Source of the DNA: Inquilinus sp. Marseille-Q2685
GTDB lineage: Bacteria; Pseudomonadota; Alphaproteobacteria; DSM-16000; Inquilinaceae
NCBI RefSeq assembly: GCF_916619195.1
Contig: NZ_CAKAKL010000005.1
Span: 62,001-126,000 of the forward strand
Direction of reading: 5' to 3'
Length of the DNA: 64,000 bases
Shown: positions 19,729 to 29,163 of the stretch, piece by piece
Layout: every line of letters begins with the position of its first letter
Position numbering within the stretch: the first letter of the stretch is position 1
Made by a program: the position numbers and the translations under genes
The notes under the pieces: model-generated
Told to the model about the DNA's origin: nothing
What the model saw: the letters and a program-made list of their open reading frames with translations, nothing else
The model's database searches: none

Positions 19729-21144
19729 TCACTGCCGATCCACCGGCCGCGGCCGGCGGCTCGGGTCGTCGGGCAAGAGGCGCGCCCAGCTGGCGATGCC
19801 GGCCAGGCCGGCGAAGACCGCGCCCAGCGCCAGGGCCAGGGCCGGCCCCTGCGCCGCCGCCAGGCCGAAGCACAGCGCCACCAGCGCGGCGCCGGTGGTC
19901 TGCCCCATCAGCCGGGCCTGGGCGACGATGCCGCTGGCGCCGCCGGCGCGGTGCGGAGGGGCCGAGGCCAGCAGCGCCTTCTGGTTCGGCGCCTGGAAGA
20001 AGCCGAAGCCCCAGCCGCACAGCGCCATGCGCCAGCAGATGTCGAACACGCCGGGATCCGGCGGCAGCAGGGCCAGCAGCGCCAGGCCGAGGCAGAGGAT
20101 GAACAGGCCGATGCCGCCGAGGACGCCGGCCGAATAGCGGTCGGACAGCCAGCCGGCGATCGGCGCCATGATCGCCACCACCACCGGCCAGGGGGTCATC
20201 AGCAGGCCGGTCTCGACCTCGCTGCGGCCCAGCGTGGTCTGGAAGTAGAAGGGCAGCGCGACGAAGGCGAGGCCCTGGGCGGCGAAGGAGCAGGCGGCGG
20301 TGACCGCCGACAGGGCGAAGATCGGCCGGCGGAACAGGTCGAGCGGCAGCATCGGCGCCGGATGCGCCGCCTGCCGGCGCACCAGCGCCACGCCGAAGAC
20401 GAGGGCGGCGGCCAGGGCGCCCCCGATCTCCAGCGGCCCAGCCTGATGCGCGCCCTCGCCGATCGCGACGATCAGCAGGCCGAAAGCGCCGGCGTTGAGG
20501 ATAGCGCTGACCACGTCGAAGCGGTGGGCCGAGCGCGCGGTGTGCGGCAGGGTCGGCACCGCGACGATCAGCGCGACGATGCCGAGCGGCACGTTGACCG
20601 CGAACAGCCAGGGCCAGGGCGCGACCGACAGGATGCCGGCGGCGACGGTGGGGCCGAGGGCCGAGGACACCGCCACCACCAGGGTGTTGAAGCCGATGCC
20701 GCGGCCGAGCGAGCGGCTGGGATAGCTGAAGCGGATCAGCGCCGCGTTCACGCTCATGATGCCGCTGGCGCCGAAGCCCTGCAGCACCCGCGCCGCGGTC
20801 AGGCTGGGCAGCGACCAGGCGGCGGCGCAGACCAGCGACGCCACGGTGAACAGGGCCAGGCCGGCGATGTAGATGGTGCGGTAGCCGACGATCTCGCCCA
20901 GCGCCGCCAGCGGCAGCAGCGAGACCACCACCGCCAGCTGATAGGCGTTGACCACCCAGACCGATGCGGCCGGGCTGGCCTGCAGGTCGGCGGCGATGGT
21001 GGGCAAGGCGGTGTTGGCGATGGCGGTGTCCAGCACCGCCATGGCGATGGCGATCGACAGGGTCAGCACCGCGCCGTAGCGGCGCGGCACCGGCAGCCCG
21101 TCCGCCGGCGGCACCGTTCGTGCCGTTTTCGCGATCGCGTCCAT
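19729..21144 (-). CDS. MFS drug-efflux transporter, DHA2 (14-TMS) type
   Basis: A 471-residue inner-membrane proton antiporter. The first membrane segment carries the DHA2 motif region (AVLDTAIANTALPTIAADL), motif A-like residues follow at GEIVGYRTIYIAG, and the motif C region reads GFNTLVVAVSSALGPTVAAGIL. The length and hydrophobic profile fit 14 segments, as in EmrB/QacA/SmvA. No membrane-fusion partner or regulator is adjacent, so it probably acts alone. The substrate is unknown. The ATG at 21144 gives a cytosolic N-terminus of normal length; the longer open frame at 21187 is in another frame. Confidence 0.85.
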   Translation of the reverse strand: MDAIAKTARTVPPADGLPVPRRYGAVLTLSIAIAMAVLDTAIANTALPTIAADLQASPAASVWVVNAYQLAVVVSLLPLAALGEIVGYRTIYIAGLALFTVASLVCAAAWSLPSLTAARVLQGFGASGIMSVNAALIRFSYPSRSLGRGIGFNTLVVAVSSALGPTVAAGILSVAPWPWLFAVNVPLGIVALIVAVPTLPHTARSAHRFDVVSAILNAGAFGLLIVAIGEGAHQAGPLEIGGALAAALVFGVALVRRQAAHPAPMLPLDLFRRPIFALSAVTAACSFAAQGLAFVALPFYFQTTLGRSEVETGLLMTPWPVVVAIMAPIAGWLSDRYSAGVLGGIGLFILCLGLALLALLPPDPGVFDICWRMALCGWGFGFFQAPNQKALLASAPPHRAGGASGIVAQARLMGQTTGAALVALCFGLAAAQGPALALALGAVFAGLAGIASWARLLPDDPSRRPRPVDRQ

Positions 21145-21270
21145 CGGGATCCTCTTCGATGGGCGGCATCATCGCGACCGGCGCCACGTCACACCAATGC
21201 AGCCGAGGCGTATCAGCCGGGACGGCGCAATTGGTCGCAGGCCCGGGAGGGTCGAGGACTTCCCTCCATC

Positions 21271-21303
21271 GTCATCGCGAGCCCCGTAGAGGCTCGCGAT
21301 GAC
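21271..21303. repeat. Perfect 13-bp inverted repeat
   Basis: GTCATCGCGAGCC and GGCTCGCGATGAC are exact inverse copies around a 7-base loop. It lies between two minus-strand genes, 20 bases beyond the MBL hydrolase stop. It resembles GTCATTGCGAG-type intergenic repeats of alphaproteobacteria and can also form a terminator stem. Confidence 0.65.
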
Positions 21304-21322
21304 GGCAACAGGAACCGTACCC

Positions 21323-22288
21323 TCAGGGCTGCCAGAAGGCCGGCACGAACTCGTAGCCCTCGGCCGCCCGGCCGACATGGCCGATGCCGGGGAAAGCGAG
21401 ATGCGCGCCCGCGATCAGCACCCGGTCGGAAGCGACCTGGTCCAGCACCCGCTTGCGGCTGGCGATCGCGGCCTGCTGGTCGACATCGAAGTTGATCGCC
21501 CAGTCCGGCTTGGCGAATTGCAGCGACGCGGCGTGCACGATGTCGCCCCAGATCAGCAGCCGGTCGGTGCCGGAGGTGACCTCGACCATGCTGTGGCCGG
21601 GGGTGTGGCCCGGCGCGGCCAGGACGCGGATGCCGGGGATGATCTCGGCTTCCTTGCCGAAGCGGCTCAGGCGGTCCGGCCCGGCATAGGGCTTCACCGC
21701 CGCCCGGGCCATGTGGAAGAAGGGCTGCACCCCGGCCGGGGCCTGGGACAGGATGCCGTCATCGGTCCAGAAGGCGTATTCCGCTTCGGCCACCGCCAGC
21801 TGCGCCTTGCCGAAGACCGCGGCGCCGGCGGGGTCGATCAGACCGTTGGCGTGGTCCGGATGCATATGGGTCAGCACCACCAGGTCGACATCGGCGGGGT
21901 CGACGCCGGCGGCCCTGAGGTTGGCGCCGACCTTGCCGAGCGAGGGGCCCATCGCCGTGGCGGTGCCGGTGTCGATCAGCACCAGCCGGTCGCCGGTGTT
22001 GACCAGATAGGCGTTGACCGCGGTCGGGATCGCCGCGGGCGGCTGGAAGGCGCGCTGCAGCAGCGCCTCGGCCCCCGCACGGTCGGCGGCGGGGAACTGG
22101 TCGAGCGTCAGGCTGATCATCCCGTCATTGATCGACGTCACCTCGAAGGCGCCGACCTTGAAGCGGTACAGACCGGGGACCGGCCCGGCGGCCGGAACCG
22201 CCCGGGCCAGGGCGGGCAGGGAACCGAGCAGGGGCAGCGCCGGGGCGGCGAGGGCCGAGGCCAGGAAACGGCGGCGGTCGAGCGGCAT
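21323..22288 (-). CDS. Tat-exported MBL-fold metallo-hydrolase
   Basis: A 321-residue protein with a Tat-like signal (LDRRRFLASALAAPALPLLG, cleavage near ALA-RA). The metal-binding motif HMHPDH (141-146) and a later GHTPGHS and WGDIVH complete a binuclear zinc site of the metallo-beta-lactamase fold. Sequence style matches the methyl-parathion-hydrolase/lactonase-like group rather than true beta-lactamases. Export suggests it hydrolyses an external substrate, possibly a lactone or ester; this is inference. It is divergent from the RTX gene. Confidence 0.85.
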   Translation of the reverse strand: MPLDRRRFLASALAAPALPLLGSLPALARAVPAAGPVPGLYRFKVGAFEVTSINDGMISLTLDQFPAADRAGAEALLQRAFQPPAAIPTAVNAYLVNTGDRLVLIDTGTATAMGPSLGKVGANLRAAGVDPADVDLVVLTHMHPDHANGLIDPAGAAVFGKAQLAVAEAEYAFWTDDGILSQAPAGVQPFFHMARAAVKPYAGPDRLSRFGKEAEIIPGIRVLAAPGHTPGHSMVEVTSGTDRLLIWGDIVHAASLQFAKPDWAINFDVDQQAAIASRKRVLDQVASDRVLIAGAHLAFPGIGHVGRAAEGYEFVPAFWQP

Positions 22289-22639
22289 GGAGGTCTCCGG
22301 GTGAGTCGCGATGGACCGGTCCCGGAGAGCCTAACCGAAACGCAGCGCGAACGCAGCGGAAACGAATCGGGAGCGCAATCATCGCTCAGCCCGGTGGCCC
22401 GTGCCCGATCGAAGGCCGCATTATTGGCCGCGGGTGTGGAGCCCTTCCTTCCCCAAGGGACCGATCATGGCAGCGACAGGAAAATCTTCAGGCAGGGCTT
22501 GTGCGGAACCGCAGCTTAAGATTAACTTTTCGTAAGATTGAAGCGGCGCACCAATTCCATCATGGATGATGTCCTGACAGTCGGCGAGTTGGCGCTGGAT
22601 GCGAAGAATTTGTCTCGAACTTAATAAAAAGGAAATGTT
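22289..22639. other. Divergent promoter region of the MBL and RTX genes
   Basis: This 351-base gap has GC-rich sequence near the MBL start and turns AT-rich from about 22510 (TTAAGATTAACTTTTCGTAAG) toward the RTX gene, where its promoter probably lies. A 20-codon open frame (22562-22624) precedes the RTX gene. The sequence AAAAAGGAAATGTT just before 22640 provides its ribosome-binding site. Confidence 0.45.
22562..22624 (+). CDS. Possible 20-residue upstream ORF
   Basis: ATG at 22562 opens 20 codons ending in TAA 15 bases before the RTX start; the predicted peptide is MDDVLTVGELALDAKNLSRT. No good Shine-Dalgarno sequence precedes it. It may be chance, or a leader peptide affecting RTX translation. 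Confidence 0.2.
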   Translation: MDDVLTVGELALDAKNLSRT

Positions 22640-24370
22640 ATGACCTACACTGTAAAGTCATTGATCGATGAGAATACCGAAAATTCGAATGACGATCCCG
22701 GGCTCTTTCCGGCCAAGCTGGCGTATCTCGTTTTGCCGGGCGCCAGTGCACCTGCGCCCTCAGCGCAGATCTCGGCCGCCTTGGGCAACGCCACCGACGG
22801 CGACGACGTGCTGAGCGGCGCCAATACCAACGATGTTCTCGATGGCGGCGACGGTAACGATCGGCTCTTTGGCCTCGGCGGCAATGACTACCTTATCGGC
22901 GGAAGCGGGGCCGATGCTCTTGATGGCGGCGCTGGGCTCGACCTTGCGTCCTATACTGGTTCCGCCAGGGCCGTGAATGTCAGCCTCGCTTACGGCGCCG
23001 GCTATACCGGCGATGCCAGGGGCGACACGCTGATAGGGATCGAGGATCTGAGAGGCAGCGCCTTCGGCGACTGGCTGCGCGGCAACATCAATGCCAACTG
23101 GCTGGATGGTGATGCCGGCAACGACACGATCGAGGGGGGCGGCGGAGCCGACCGGCTGCTGGGCGGGGCAGGGGCGGACGTGCTGCACGGCGACGGTGGC
23201 AACGATATTCTGGTGGGCGGTACCGGGGCAGATGCGCTGGAGGGCGGTGCCGGCATCGACACGGCGTCGTATTCCGGCTCGGCCACTCCCGTGAACGTCA
23301 GTCTGGCCCTTGGCAAGGGGTTCTCGGGCGACGCCAGCGGCGACAAACTGTACGGCATCGAGAACCTGGCCGGCAGTGCCCTCGGCGACTGGTTGCGCGG
23401 CAGTGCTGTCGCCAATGTGCTGGATGGCGGCGACGGTAACGACACGATCGAAGGCGGCGGCGGGACCGACCGGCTTCTGGGCGGGGCGGGAGCCGACGTG
23501 CTGCACGGCGGCGATGGCTATGATCTCCTTCTAGGCGGTGCCGGCGCGGATGCGCTGGAAGGCGGTGCCGGGTACGACACGGCGAATTATGTCGACGCTT
23601 CGGGTGGCGTGTGGATCGATCTGCGGACCGGCGTGGGGCACTCGTTCGAAGCCGAGGGCGACAGGCTGTTCGGGATCGAGAAGGTCGTGGGTGGCAATTT
23701 CGACGACCTGCTGATCAGCAGCAGCGGCGGCTCTGCGCTGAGCGGAGGCGGCGGCAACGACCATCTCAGCGGCAGCCGTGGCGGCGATGACCGACTCGAC
23801 GGCGGCGCCGGGGCCGACGGTCTCTATGGTTGGGAGGGCAATGACACCGTCGTCTACGACTCCGCGGCCACTGGGGTCACGGTAAGTCTTCTCAACGAGA
23901 GCTTGAATACCGGAGAGGCCGGCGGCGACCATTACGCTGGTGTCGAAAACATTGTCGGCTCCGCCTTCGCCGACACCTTGATCGGCGATACCGGTGGCAA
24001 CAGGCTCGACGGCATCGAGGGCAATGACAAGCTCGACGGCGGCGCTGGCACCGACACCTTGACCGGCGGCGCCGGTGCGGACACCTTCGTCTTCTCATCC
24101 TCCGGGGACACCGGTCTCGGCGCTGCGGCCGACCGGATCACCGATTTTTCCAAGAGCCAGGGCGACAAGATCGACCTGTCTGGGATCACCGGCGGCGCCG
24201 GCGGCTTCATCGGCTCGGCAGCCTTCGGCCATCACGCCAATGAGGTCCGGGCCGAGACGGGTGGCGGCGCAACCAACGTTTACATCGACGTCGATGGTGA
24301 CGGCACGGCCGATGCGCAGATTCGCCTCACCGGCGCGATCTCACTGGCCACCGGCGATTTCTCCCTGTAG
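22640..24370 (+). CDS. RTX (hemolysin-type Ca-binding repeat) secreted protein
   Basis: A 576-residue acidic, Gly/Asp-rich protein without an N-terminal signal peptide. GGxGxDxLx nonapeptides occur in clusters (about 53-95, 155-205, 260-310, 365-400 and 445-482) and would form calcium-bound parallel beta rolls. Between clusters are non-repeat modules of the form VNVSL...GD. Residues 99-204 and 205-310 are near-duplicates with a 106-residue period. The C-terminus (DTFVFSSSGDTG, ADRITDFSKSQGDKIDLS) is the serralysin-type C-terminal domain carrying the type I secretion signal. No protease, lipase or adhesin catalytic domain is visible and no type I exporter is adjacent. It ends at a strong terminator. 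Confidence 0.88.
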   Translation: MTYTVKSLIDENTENSNDDPGLFPAKLAYLVLPGASAPAPSAQISAALGNATDGDDVLSGANTNDVLDGGDGNDRLFGLGGNDYLIGGSGADALDGGAGLDLASYTGSARAVNVSLAYGAGYTGDARGDTLIGIEDLRGSAFGDWLRGNINANWLDGDAGNDTIEGGGGADRLLGGAGADVLHGDGGNDILVGGTGADALEGGAGIDTASYSGSATPVNVSLALGKGFSGDASGDKLYGIENLAGSALGDWLRGSAVANVLDGGDGNDTIEGGGGTDRLLGGAGADVLHGGDGYDLLLGGAGADALEGGAGYDTANYVDASGGVWIDLRTGVGHSFEAEGDRLFGIEKVVGGNFDDLLISSSGGSALSGGGGNDHLSGSRGGDDRLDGGAGADGLYGWEGNDTVVYDSAATGVTVSLLNESLNTGEAGGDHYAGVENIVGSAFADTLIGDTGGNRLDGIEGNDKLDGGAGTDTLTGGAGADTFVFSSSGDTGLGAAADRITDFSKSQGDKIDLSGITGGAGGFIGSAAFGHHANEVRAETGGGATNVYIDVDGDGTADAQIRLTGAISLATGDFSL

Positions 24371-24377
24371 CCGGATC

Positions 24378-24417
24378 ATTGGCAAAGGCCGCTCCGTTAT
24401 GGCGGCCTTTTGCCAAT
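24378..24417 (+). terminator. Strong hairpin terminator of the RTX gene
   Basis: ATTGGCAAAGGCCGC and GCGGCCTTTTGCCAAT pair almost perfectly around a 9-base loop, starting 7 bases after the RTX stop. Confidence 0.8.
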
Positions 24418-24501
24418 GTTGCAGGTCGTCGGCGCGGGTTTCGGCCTCTGGACGACAAGCTTCACACGACGGCGGCCCGGCATGAGATCGTGACGGACGT
24501 G

Positions 24502-24521
24502 CCGACAATCGGGATTGTCGG
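24502..24521 (-). terminator. Perfect palindrome beyond the small hypothetical gene
   Basis: CCGACAATCGGGATTGTCGG, with 9-base perfect arms, lies 8 bases beyond the stop of the minus-strand gene at 24530. There is no T-run, so terminator function is only possible. Confidence 0.4.
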
Positions 24522-24529
24522 ACGGGCTC

Positions 24530-24841
24530 TCAAGGCAGCTTGCCGGTGGGCGGATGCACCGTGCGGAAGGCGGCGACCAGGCCGGCGGCCTCGGTGCGCG
24601 TCGCCAGGCTGATCCGCGGCTTGCCGGCGGCGATGTCGGCCTTGAGGTCCCTCAGCACCGCGTCGATCCGGCCGAGCAATTCCTCGCGCTTCAGCCCTGC
24701 CCGCTCGTGCTCGACGCTGTGGTCATCGGAGACGCCCTGGAACAGGGCGCCGAGCCAGTCCACCAGCTCGTCGGCGCGGCTGAACAGCTTCTGCCGCCCG
24801 TCCTCCTCATAGACGATCACCGGCTCGATCTCGGTCGCCAT
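24530..24841 (-). CDS. Small conserved-looking hypothetical protein
   Basis: A 103-residue soluble protein starting MATEIEPVIVYEEDG, with a helical middle (ELVDWLGALFQGVS) and a coiled-coil-like stretch (REELLGRIDAVLRDLKADIAAG). GGGAGGG about 6 bases upstream supports this start over the longer open frame at 24931. No family is recognised. It stands alone between the RTX terminator and the lepA region. Confidence 0.55.
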   Translation of the reverse strand: MATEIEPVIVYEEDGRQKLFSRADELVDWLGALFQGVSDDHSVEHERAGLKREELLGRIDAVLRDLKADIAAGKPRISLATRTEAAGLVAAFRTVHPPTGKLP

Positions 24842-24960
24842 GGCGGGCCCTCCCGGAGAGTTGCGGCGTGCATCGCGAGGGATGCCTGAATGCAACAGCG
24901 GTGCGGGACAACGGTTCCGTTGCCGAGACAAAGGGAGGAAGGAACGCCCTCCCCCCTTTC

Positions 24961-25036
24961 GTCATGCCCGGGCTTGACCCGGGCATCCAGGGAGCGTCGA
25001 GACCTTCTGGATTGCCGGGTCAAGCCCGGCAATGAC
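24961..25036. repeat. Dispersed palindromic repeat, family R, copy 2
   Basis: Hairpin 1 is GTCATGCCCGGGCTTGACC with CGGGCATCCAG; hairpin 2 is GGATTGCCGGGTCAAGCCC with GGCAATGAC. It lies just downstream of lepA (minus strand). The layout is the same as at 63721 but with the two hairpins in swapped order. Confidence 0.85.
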
Positions 25037-25058
25037 AGGAAGGGGAAAAGGCTAGTCG

Positions 25059-26867
25059 TTACTGGTCGCCCATCTTCAGCGCGGCGATGAAGGCGCTCTG
25101 CGGGATCTCGACCTCGCCGAACTGGCGCATCCGCTTCTTGCCTTCCTTCTGCTTGTCCAGGAGCTTGCGCTTGCGGCTGACGTCGCCGCCATAGCACTTG
25201 GCCAGCACGTCCTTCCGCAGGGCGGAGATCGATTCGCGGGCAATCACCTTGCCGCCGATCGCCGCCTGGATGGCGATCTTGAACAGCTGCTTCGGGATCA
25301 GGTCCTTCAGCCGCTCGCACAGATGCCGGCCGCGGCGGTCGGCCTGGCTCCGGTGGACGATCATCGCCAGGGCGTCCACCGGCTCCTGGTTCACCAGGAT
25401 CGACAGCTTCACCAGGTCGCCCTCGCGGTAGCTGTCGATCTGGTAGTCGAAGCTGGCGTAGCCGCGGCTGATCGACTTGAGGCGGTCGTAGAAGTCGAAC
25501 ACCACCTCGTTCAGCGGCAGGCGGTAGACCAGCATGGCCCGGCCGCCGACATAGGTCATCTCCACCTGCTCGCCGCGCCGCTCGGTGCACAGCTGCAGGA
25601 TGCCGCCGAGATACTCGTCCGGCAGCATGATCGTGGCCTTGATCCAGGGCTCCTCGATCCGGTCGATCTTCATCACGTCCGGCATGTCGGCCGGGTTGTG
25701 CAGGTCCATCACCGACCCGTCGGTGAGGTGCAGCTTGTAGACCACCGACGGCGCGGTGGTGATCAGGTCGAGGTCGAACTCGCGCTCCAGCCGCTCCTGG
25801 ATGATCTCGAGATGCAGCAGGCCCAGGAAGCCGCAGCGGAAGCCGAAGCCCAGCGCCGCCGAGGTCTCGGCCTCGAAATGGAAGCTGGCGTCGTTGAGGG
25901 CGAGCTTGCCCAAGGAATCGCGCAGCCGCTCGAAATCCCCGGAATCGGTCGGGAACAGGCCGCACCAGACCACGGGGACCGAGGGCTTGAAGCCCGGCAG
26001 CGGCGCCTCGGCCGGGCGGCGGTCCTCGGTGATGGTGTCGCCGACCTTGGTCTCGACGATCTCCTTGATCCCGGCGGTGACGAAGCCGACCTCGCCGGGC
26101 CCGAGCTCGCGCACCTGCACCGCCTTGGGCGTGAAGTAGCCGACGCGGTCCAGCTCGCGCGCTGCGCCCGTGGCCATGAAGCGGACCTTCTGGCCGACCT
26201 TCAGCGTGCCCTCGACCACCCGCACCAGGATGACGACGCCGAGATAGGGGTCGTACCAGCTGTCGATCAGCAGCGCCTTCAAGGGCGCGTTCGGGTCGGC
26301 CTGCTTCGGCGGCGGCAGGCGGTGGACGATCGCCTCCAGCACCTCGTCGATGCCGAGGCCGGTCTTGGCCGAGATCGGCACCGCGTCCGACGCGTCGAGG
26401 CCGATCACGTCCTCGATCTGCTGCTTCACCCGGTCGGGCTCGGCCGCCGGCAGGTCGATCTTGTTGAGGACCGGCACCACCTCGTGGTTGGCGTCGATCG
26501 CCTGGTAGACATTGGCCAGCGTCTGCGCCTCGACGCCCTGCGAGGCGTCGACCACCAGCAGCGACCCCTCGCAGGCGGCGAGCGACCGGCTGACCTCATA
26601 GGCGAAGTCGACATGGCCGGGCGTGTCCATCAGGTTCAGCTGATAGGTCTCGCCGTCCCGGGCGGCATAGGTCAGGCGCACGGTCTGCGCCTTGATGGTG
26701 ATGCCGCGCTCCCGCTCGATGTCCATCGAATCCAGCAGCTGCGCCTTCATCTCGCGCTGCTCGATGCCGCCGCACCGCTCGATCAGCCGGTCCGCCAGGG
26801 TCGATTTGCCGTGGTCGATATGGGCGATGATCGAGAAGTTGCGGATATGGTCCTGGGGAGTGCTCAT
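25059..26867 (-). CDS. lepA: Elongation factor 4 (back-translocating GTPase LepA)
   Basis: A 602-residue ribosome-associated GTPase of standard length. G1 is AHIDHGKST (15-23), G3 is [16 protein letters not shown] and G4 is NKID. The C-terminal LepA-specific domain is present ([27 protein letters not shown]). It acts on stalled or improperly translocated ribosomes during elongation. It is a single gene here, separated by 106 bases from the end of the F0 operon. Confidence 0.96.
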   Translation of the reverse strand: MSTPQDHIRNFSIIAHIDHGKSTLADRLIERCGGIEQREMKAQLLDSMDIERERGITIKAQTVRLTYAARDGETYQLNLMDTPGHVDFAYEVSRSLAACEGSLLVVDASQGVEAQTLANVYQAIDANHEVVPVLNKIDLPAAEPDRVKQQIEDVIGLDASDAVPISAKTGLGIDEVLEAIVHRLPPPKQADPNAPLKALLIDSWYDPYLGVVILVRVVEGTLKVGQKVRFMATGAARELDRVGYFTPKAVQVRELGPGEVGFVTAGIKEIVETKVGDTITEDRRPAEAPLPGFKPSVPVVWCGLFPTDSGDFERLRDSLGKLALNDASFHFEAETSAALGFGFRCGFLGLLHLEIIQERLEREFDLDLITTAPSVVYKLHLTDGSVMDLHNPADMPDVMKIDRIEEPWIKATIMLPDEYLGGILQLCTERRGEQVEMTYVGGRAMLVYRLPLNEVVFDFYDRLKSISRGYASFDYQIDSYREGDLVKLSILVNQEPVDALAMIVHRSQADRRGRHLCERLKDLIPKQLFKIAIQAAIGGKVIARESISALRKDVLAKCYGGDVSRKRKLLDKQKEGKKRMRQFGEVEIPQSAFIAALKMGDQ

Positions 26868-26926
26868 CGGATGCGCCTGGAGACGTGATCGGCCCGGACC
26901 ATAAGGGCAGCGGGCCCAAAGCGAAA

Positions 26927-26948
26927 GGGCCCGGTCGAAACCGGGCCC
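26927..26948 (-). terminator. Hairpin terminator of the F0 ATP synthase operon
   Basis: GGGCCCGG...CCGGGCCC arms flank a 6-base loop, 26 bases beyond the atpF stop. On the minus strand the stem is followed by CTTTCGCTTTG. Confidence 0.65.
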
Positions 26949-26973
26949 GTCCGTGTCGGTGACTTGGCAGGGA

Positions 26974-27588
26974 TCAGTGCAGCTTGCCGCCGAGATCCGC
27001 GATCGCCTCGTCGATCAGCGCCGAGCCCTTGGCCGGGTCGGAGGCGATCTGCCGGCCGACCAGCTCGCGGGCCGCCGAGACGGCGACGTTGACGGCGGTC
27101 GACCGCACTTCGGCCAGCGCCTGGGCCTCGGCCTGGGCGATGCGCTCCAGCGCCATGGCCTCGCGCCGCTTCATCGCCTCTTCGATGTCCACCGCCGCCT
27201 TCTCGCGATGACGCTGGGCATCGTGCTTGGCGCGCTCGATGATCGCCGCGGCCTCGGCCGCCGCCTCGCGCTGGCGCGCCTGCGCCTGGGCGAGATGGCC
27301 CTCGGCCTCGCTGCGCAGCCGCTCGGCCTCGGCCAGATCCTCGCGGATCTTCTCGGTGCGCTTGTCGAGCACGCCGAGGATGGCGCCGCGGGCCTTGATC
27401 GCCAGCAGGACGATCAGGACGATCAGCGCCGCGGCCAGCACCCATTCGACCGCGCCGTGCGAGTCCGCCTCGGCATGCTCGACATGCTCGAGATTGGCCT
27501 CGGTGTGGGCCGCTTCGGTCTGGACCGCGTCCTGGGCGTGGGCGGCGCCGATGAAGACCTCGTTCGCGATGGTGTCGAGAACGCTCAT
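26974..27588 (-). CDS. atpF: ATP synthase F0 subunit b
   Basis: A 204-residue peripheral-stalk subunit. A His/Glu-rich N-terminus precedes a single transmembrane helix (about 48-65, [18 protein letters not shown]), followed by a long charged coiled coil to about residue 180. It is somewhat longer than the usual 160 residues, as in many alphaproteobacterial b subunits. It overlaps the b' gene by 4 bases (27585-27588). Confidence 0.9.
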   Translation of the reverse strand: MSVLDTIANEVFIGAAHAQDAVQTEAAHTEANLEHVEHAEADSHGAVEWVLAAALIVLIVLLAIKARGAILGVLDKRTEKIREDLAEAERLRSEAEGHLAQAQARQREAAAEAAAIIERAKHDAQRHREKAAVDIEEAMKRREAMALERIAQAEAQALAEVRSTAVNVAVSAARELVGRQIASDPAKGSALIDEAIADLGGKLH

Positions 27589-28076
27589 CGGGCCCCTCCC
27601 AGCGCGCCATCGACCGCGGCGGTCACCGCGGCCTGGTCCGGCGCGGCGCCGGTCAGCTTGGCGGCCAGCACGCCGGCCACCTCGGTGGCGATGTCGCGGG
27701 CGTCGGCCTTGAGGTCGGCGCGGATCTTGCCGATCCGGGCCTCGGCCTCGGCGGTCCGCGTCGCGAGCTCGGCGGCGAAGGCGGCCTGGCGGCGCGCCGT
27801 CAGCTCCGCGATCTCCTGATTCGCCGCGGCCATGGCGGCCTGGGCCTCGCCGCGGGCCTTGGCCAGCGCGGCCTCATAGGCCTGGCTGACGGCCTCGGTC
27901 TCGCCGCGCGCAGCCTCGGCCCGCTCCAGGTCGCCGGCGATCTTCGCGGCGCGCTGGTCGATCGTCTCCGCCAGCCGCGGCAGCAGCCGGCGCGACAAGA
28001 GCCAGTACAGAGCGATGAAGACGACCGCGAGCCAGAACAGCTGCGACGCAAACCACTCGGGATTGAACTGTGGCAT
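27585..28076 (-). CDS. atpG: ATP synthase F0 subunit b'
   Basis: A 163-residue paralogue of subunit b. It has an N-terminal transmembrane helix (MPQFNPEWFASQLFWLAVVF onward, ending before RRLLPR) and then a coiled coil. The b/b' pair forms a heterodimeric peripheral stalk, as in photosynthetic and other alphaproteobacteria. It sits between atpE and atpF. The symbol follows alphaproteobacterial usage (also called atpF2 or atpF'). Confidence 0.9.
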   Translation of the reverse strand: MPQFNPEWFASQLFWLAVVFIALYWLLSRRLLPRLAETIDQRAAKIAGDLERAEAARGETEAVSQAYEAALAKARGEAQAAMAAANQEIAELTARRQAAFAAELATRTAEAEARIGKIRADLKADARDIATEVAGVLAAKLTGAAPDQAAVTAAVDGALGGAR

Positions 28077-28149
28077 CCGACTCCCCCTGCCGGGCCGGCC
28101 CCGAGCCCCTAGAGCTGCGGCCGGCCCATGACGTTAGGCAGCGAGATCG

Positions 28150-28374
28150 TCAGGCGAACAGCGCGATCAGCGCGACGATCAGCGCGAACAGCGCGATGGC
28201 TTCCGTCACGGCGAAGCCGATCCAGATGCTGGCGCCGATCTCTTCCTTGGCCGCTGGGTTGCGGGCGAGCGCGCCGATGTAGCTGGCCCACACGTTGCCC
28301 ACGCCGATGCCGGCGCCGATCATGCCGATCGCAGCGAGGCCCGCGCCGATGAACTTGGCAGCTTCGAGTTCCAT
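28150..28374 (-). CDS. atpE: ATP synthase F0 subunit c
   Basis: A 74-residue hairpin of two transmembrane helices that forms the rotor ring. The Gly-rich first helix (GAGLAAIGMIGAGIGVG) and the polar loop RNP at 38-40 are typical. The ion-carrying carboxylate is Glu58 (AVTEAIALFAL). The surrounding residues lack the extra polar ligands of sodium-type rings, so proton coupling is expected. Confidence 0.95.
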   Translation of the reverse strand: MELEAAKFIGAGLAAIGMIGAGIGVGNVWASYIGALARNPAAKEEIGASIWIGFAVTEAIALFALIVALIALFA

Positions 28375-28437
28375 TTTCTCTTCCTTCGTGGATAGGTCTG
28401 GATGGTTGGACCGGAACGGTTCGCGGGCTGCGATCCG

Positions 28438-29160
28438 TCAGTGGAGGTGCAGCGCGTCATGCAGGTAGACGCAGCTGAGGATGGTGAAGATGTAGGCCTG
28501 CAGCACGGCGATGAAGAGCTCGAGCATCGTCAGCGGGACCAGGAAGGCGAAGGGCACGATGCCGCCGATCCCGAGCGCGATGACGAAGCCGCCGATGACC
28601 TTCAGCAGCACGTGGCCGACCGTCATGTTGGCGAAGAGACGGACGGAGAGGCTGATCGGCCGCGACAGATAGGAGATCAGCTCGACCGGCACCAGGATCA
28701 CCGCGGTCCACAGGGGCGCGCCGTGCGGGAAGAACATCCGCAGGTAGCCGGCGCCGTGCCGCGCGAAGCCGATCACCGTCACGCCCAGGAACACCACGAA
28801 GGCGAGGGCGAAGGTGACGATGATGTGGCTGGTGAAGGTGAAGGTGCCGGGAATGATCCCGATCACGTTGCCGAACAGGATGAAGATGAACAGCGTGAAG
28901 ATGAAGGGGAAGTACTTCAACCCTTCCTTGCCGGCGTTGTCGCGTATCATGTTGGCGACAAGCTCGTACAGCATCTCGGCGAAGGATTGCAGCCGGCCCG
29001 GCACCAGGGCGCCGCGGCTGCCGCCGAGGAACAGGATCGCCGACGCGACGACCGCGGCGATCACCATGAAGAGCGACGAGTTGGTGAAGGAGAGATCCAG
29101 GCCGCCGATGTCGACGTGCAGGATCTTCTGGATCTGGAACTGCTCGGTTGGCGACGCCAC
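28438..29160 (-). CDS. atpB: ATP synthase F0 subunit a
   Basis: A 240-residue membrane subunit that supplies the proton half-channels next to the c ring. The essential arginine is Arg174 in SLSVRLFANMTVGHVLL. The PFIFTLFIFILFGNVIGIIPG stretch and the conserved C-terminal AYIFTILSCVYL are also present. It lies 3 bases after atpI and 63 bases before atpE. Confidence 0.95.
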   Translation of the reverse strand: MASPTEQFQIQKILHVDIGGLDLSFTNSSLFMVIAAVVASAILFLGGSRGALVPGRLQSFAEMLYELVANMIRDNAGKEGLKYFPFIFTLFIFILFGNVIGIIPGTFTFTSHIIVTFALAFVVFLGVTVIGFARHGAGYLRMFFPHGAPLWTAVILVPVELISYLSRPISLSVRLFANMTVGHVLLKVIGGFVIALGIGGIVPFAFLVPLTMLELFIAVLQAYIFTILSCVYLHDALHLH

Positions 29161-29163
29161 GCC

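Noticed and set aside
21323-22288. A true beta-lactamase
   Set aside because: It has the MBL metal site, but the Tat signal and overall motifs resemble hydrolase/lactonase-type MBL proteins; resistance function is not supported.
22640-24370. Repeats in the RTX gene as a CRISPR-like array
   Set aside because: The repeats are in-frame protein modules of variable length, without constant repeat-spacer units.
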